This document shows positions 12,836 through 14,597 of a stretch of 14,597 nucleotides of DNA, one piece after another. The stretch's first letter is position 1. Every line of letters begins with the position of its first letter. A program made the position numbers and the translations under genes. This DNA is from Savagea sp. GTDB lineage: Bacteria; Bacillota; Bacilli; Bacillales_A; Planococcaceae. The notes under the pieces were generated by a model. It made no database searches and was not told the origin of the DNA. It worked only from the letters and a program-made list of their open reading frames with translations. The stretch is taken from contig JASLJC010000056.1 of NCBI GenBank assembly GCA_030152585.1, forward strand, positions 1 to 14,597, in the 5' to 3' direction.

Positions 12836-14167
12836 ATGCGTTATGTGATTGTAGGAGGCGACGCAGCGGGGATGAGTGCTGCAATGGAAATAACACGCCA
12901 CGATCAAACAGCTGAAATTACGACACTTGAAAAAGGTCAAATTTATTCATACGGACAATGTGGACTTCCGTACGTACTCGATGGACGTATTCCGAAAGCA
13001 GAGCGTGTTATTGCGCGCCGAGCAGAAACATTTCGTGAAAAATATGGAATCGATGCTCGGACAGGTCATGAAGTGACAAAAGTCGATCCGAGCAAAAAAG
13101 AAGTATATGGAACGAATCATGAAACTGGTGAATCATTCGTCGTACCGTATGACCGTTTACTAATCGCAACGGGCGCATCGCCGCTTCTTCCAAATTGGGA
13201 AGGTATTGACTTAACAGGAATTCAGCCGTTTAAAGATATTCCATTAACGAAACAACTCGTATCCGCAATGGATCACGTTGAAACGATTACAGTTATTGGC
13301 GGCGGATATATTGGACTTGAAGTGGCCGAAGCGTTAACAAATGCAGGAAAACGTGTACGGATCATTCAACGAGGCGAGCGTGTTGCGAATATTTTCGATC
13401 CGTTCATTACTGAACAAATTGAAGGAAAAGCACGCGAAAAAGGAATCGAACTCTTATTAAATGAATCGGTTCAACGTTTCTCGGGTACAGACCGTGTTGA
13501 AAAAGTACATACTAACAAAGGAACGTACGAGACAGATTACGTCATCGTCGCTGTCGGTGTTCGTCCAGCGACACAGTTTATCGACATTCCGGAATTACAT
13601 CGTTTACCAAACGGTGCGATCATTACGAACGAACGAATGGAGACGAATATACGAGACATTTACGCTGCAGGAGACTGTGCGTCTCAATTTCATCGTATAA
13701 AAGGAAAACATGACTACATCCCACTCGGTACAACAGCAAATAAACAAGGTCGCATTGCTGGTCTATCAATGGCTGGATGGGCAGCTCAGTTCAAAGGTGT
13801 TGTCGGCACATCGATTACTCAATTTTTCGATTTACAAATTGCCCGCACCGGATTGAACGAACGTGAAATCCAAGAAACGAAACGTCCTTACGATATGAAG
13901 CAACTGACAGCTTACCATATCGCAGGGTATTACCCAGATGCAGAAAAAATAACGGTTCGTCTCTATTACGATACACAAACACGAGACGTATTAGGCGCTC
14001 AAATCATTGGACGTGCAGGAGTCGATAAACGTACAGACGTCATCGCAACCGCTCTTTATGCTGGCTTGACGATTGACGAGCTATTAGATCTTGACTTATC
14101 TTATGCACCGCCATTTAACGGCGCGTGGGATCCGGTACAACAAATCGCCCGCCGTGTGCAACCGTAA
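12836..14167 (+). CDS. cdr: CoA-disulfide reductase / NADH oxidase-like flavoprotein
   Basis: A 443-residue FAD and NAD(P)H enzyme of the single-cysteine disulfide reductase group. The N-terminal FAD motif reads GGDAAG (7-12). Cys42 in YSYGQCGLPYV is the active-site cysteine shared by CoA-disulfide reductases, NADH oxidases and polysulfide reductases. The NAD(P)H motif is VIGGGYIGLEVAEAL (153-167), and the second FAD motif is YAAGDCA (276-282). The dimerisation domain has YYP (365-367) and LSYAPPF (421-427), tyrosines typical of CoA-disulfide reductases, which favours that over a water-forming oxidase. It would reduce CoA disulfide with NAD(P)H and help keep the CoA thiol pool reduced. Start: ATG 12836 is preferred over ATG 12830, as AAAGGAG is 8 nt from the former and only 2 from the latter. 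It is probably repressed by Rex and ends at a terminator. Confidence 0.9.
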   Translation: MRYVIVGGDAAGMSAAMEITRHDQTAEITTLEKGQIYSYGQCGLPYVLDGRIPKAERVIARRAETFREKYGIDARTGHEVTKVDPSKKEVYGTNHETGESFVVPYDRLLIATGASPLLPNWEGIDLTGIQPFKDIPLTKQLVSAMDHVETITVIGGGYIGLEVAEALTNAGKRVRIIQRGERVANIFDPFITEQIEGKAREKGIELLLNESVQRFSGTDRVEKVHTNKGTYETDYVIVAVGVRPATQFIDIPELHRLPNGAIITNERMETNIRDIYAAGDCASQFHRIKGKHDYIPLGTTANKQGRIAGLSMAGWAAQFKGVVGTSITQFFDLQIARTGLNEREIQETKRPYDMKQLTAYHIAGYYPDAEKITVRLYYDTQTRDVLGAQIIGRAGVDKRTDVIATALYAGLTIDELLDLDLSYAPPFNGAWDPVQQIARRVQP

Positions 14168-14179
14168 TAAACGTTATCT

Positions 14180-14210
14180 AAAAGACACTTCGATAAAGAG
14201 GTGTCTTTTT
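14180..14210 (+). terminator. Rho-independent terminator after the CoA-disulfide reductase-like gene
   Basis: AAAAGACAC (14180-14188) pairs with GTGTCTTTT (14201-14209) and continues into T. It begins 13 nt after the stop codon. Confidence 0.9.
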
Positions 14211-14282
14211 AGTTTTGATAATCATATGAAGACTTTCACATAATTTCATCATGAGGCTTACGATTATAGCTAATTGCAAATC

Positions 14283-14310
14283 TGTAAAGCGAACGAATAG
14301 ATTTTATACT
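14283..14310 (+). promoter_or_regulatory. Possible promoter of the right-edge gene
   Basis: TGTAAA (14283-14288), 16-nt spacer, TATACT (14305-14310), about 50 nt before the ATG at 14360. The -10 is good and the -35 weak. Confidence 0.4.
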
Positions 14311-14359
14311 ATTAAACCTTTACAATAAGAATAATTCAAACAAGAAAGTAGGCATTTAC

Positions 14360-14597
14360 ATGACATATATTACAAGTGAGTTAGATAAGTTTGCGATCGA
14401 TGTGCAAGCATTAAAAGAAACATCGGACGATCCGTCGATTATGTTGCAATATTTATCGCAAGTGGCAATGGTTGAACGAGTAGAAGAAGGGATCCATTTG
14501 TCGCTACTTCTGCAAAGTCAAGATGTCATTACAGGATTTCAAGTGAAAGATGAGCGTGGAGAATGGGTCGCAGCGGTCGATGCTCATATTAACGAAG
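14360..14597 (+). CDS. Hypothetical protein, N-terminal part (cut by window edge)
   Basis: The frame opens at ATG 14360, preceded by AAAGTAGG 7 nt upstream, and stays open to the window end. The visible 79 residues begin MTYITSELDKFAIDVQALKE and are acidic and soluble, with no signal peptide or membrane segment. A mixed helical start is followed by alternating hydrophobic residues (HLSLLLQSQDVITGFQVKD), suggesting a beta-rich region. I do not recognise the family. The gene has its own likely promoter after a terminator, so it is not part of the upstream unit. Confidence 0.75.
   Translation, partial: MTYITSELDKFAIDVQALKETSDDPSIMLQYLSQVAMVERVEEGIHLSLLLQSQDVITGFQVKDERGEWVAAVDAHINE

Noticed and set aside
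14218..14260. A second Rex-like site in the intergenic region before the right-edge gene (TTTCACATAATTTCA).
   Set aside because: Only one half-site resembles the Rex consensus; the inverted partner at the required 4-nt spacing is missing.

Overview
The window looks like chromosomal DNA of a low-GC Gram-positive bacterium of the Bacillota, most likely order Bacillales. The evidence is AT-rich coding sequence, strong AAAGGAGG-type ribosome binding sites, GTG and TTG starts, U-tailed hairpin terminators, a Sigma_reg_N/Sigma_reg_C anti-sigma protein, a Bacillus-like 2-Cys glutathione peroxidase and a Rex-type operator. I could not fix the genus from sequence alone.

Layout. (1) 1-327 is the leader-distal end of a type I-C-like CRISPR array: five identical 33-nt repeats, with the leader and any cas genes expected beyond the left edge. 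Its last repeat directly abuts what looks like the C-terminal end of a truncated membrane-protein gene (328-474). (2) 470-531 is a bidirectional terminator shared with a pirin gene on the minus strand (527-1354), which is divergent from a glutathione peroxidase gene (1481-1969). (3) 2125-3511 is a two-gene unit of an ECF sigma factor and a membrane-anchored sigma regulator. (4) 3583-4867 is an SDR dehydrogenase plus MarR repressor operon, with a promoter whose -10 is covered by a palindrome, and a terminator. (5) 4946-5671 is a membrane-anchored protein with a transglutaminase-like C-terminal domain that has lost its Cys and His. (6) 5807-10274, minus strand, holds a 1337-residue superfamily 1 helicase followed by a tightly spaced GNAT acetyltransferase gene that is frameshifted in an A8 run. 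(7) 10503-14167 holds an OsmC-family protein, an amidase, and a CoA-disulfide reductase/NADH oxidase-like flavoprotein with a near-consensus Rex operator. (8) 14360-14597 is the start of an unrecognised gene cut by the right edge.

How they fit together. Many genes suggest thiol, peroxide and redox homeostasis: pirin, Gpx, OsmC, the CoA-disulfide reductase and possibly the SDR/MarR pair. They are separate transcription units under separate control (MarR palindrome, Rex site, ECF sigma), so this is a neighbourhood, not one pathway. The CRISPR tail and the large helicase are the parts with a possible nucleic-acid defence flavour, but nothing in the window links the two.

The best leads are the helicase (about 660 residues between motifs I and II, and a C-terminal nuclease-like domain missing its acidic/Lys core), the pseudo-transglutaminase, the A8 frameshift in the GNAT gene, the gene remnant at the array end, and the Rex operator. 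No tRNA, rRNA, insertion sequence or replication origin was seen. No gene-free stretch exceeds 300 bases.
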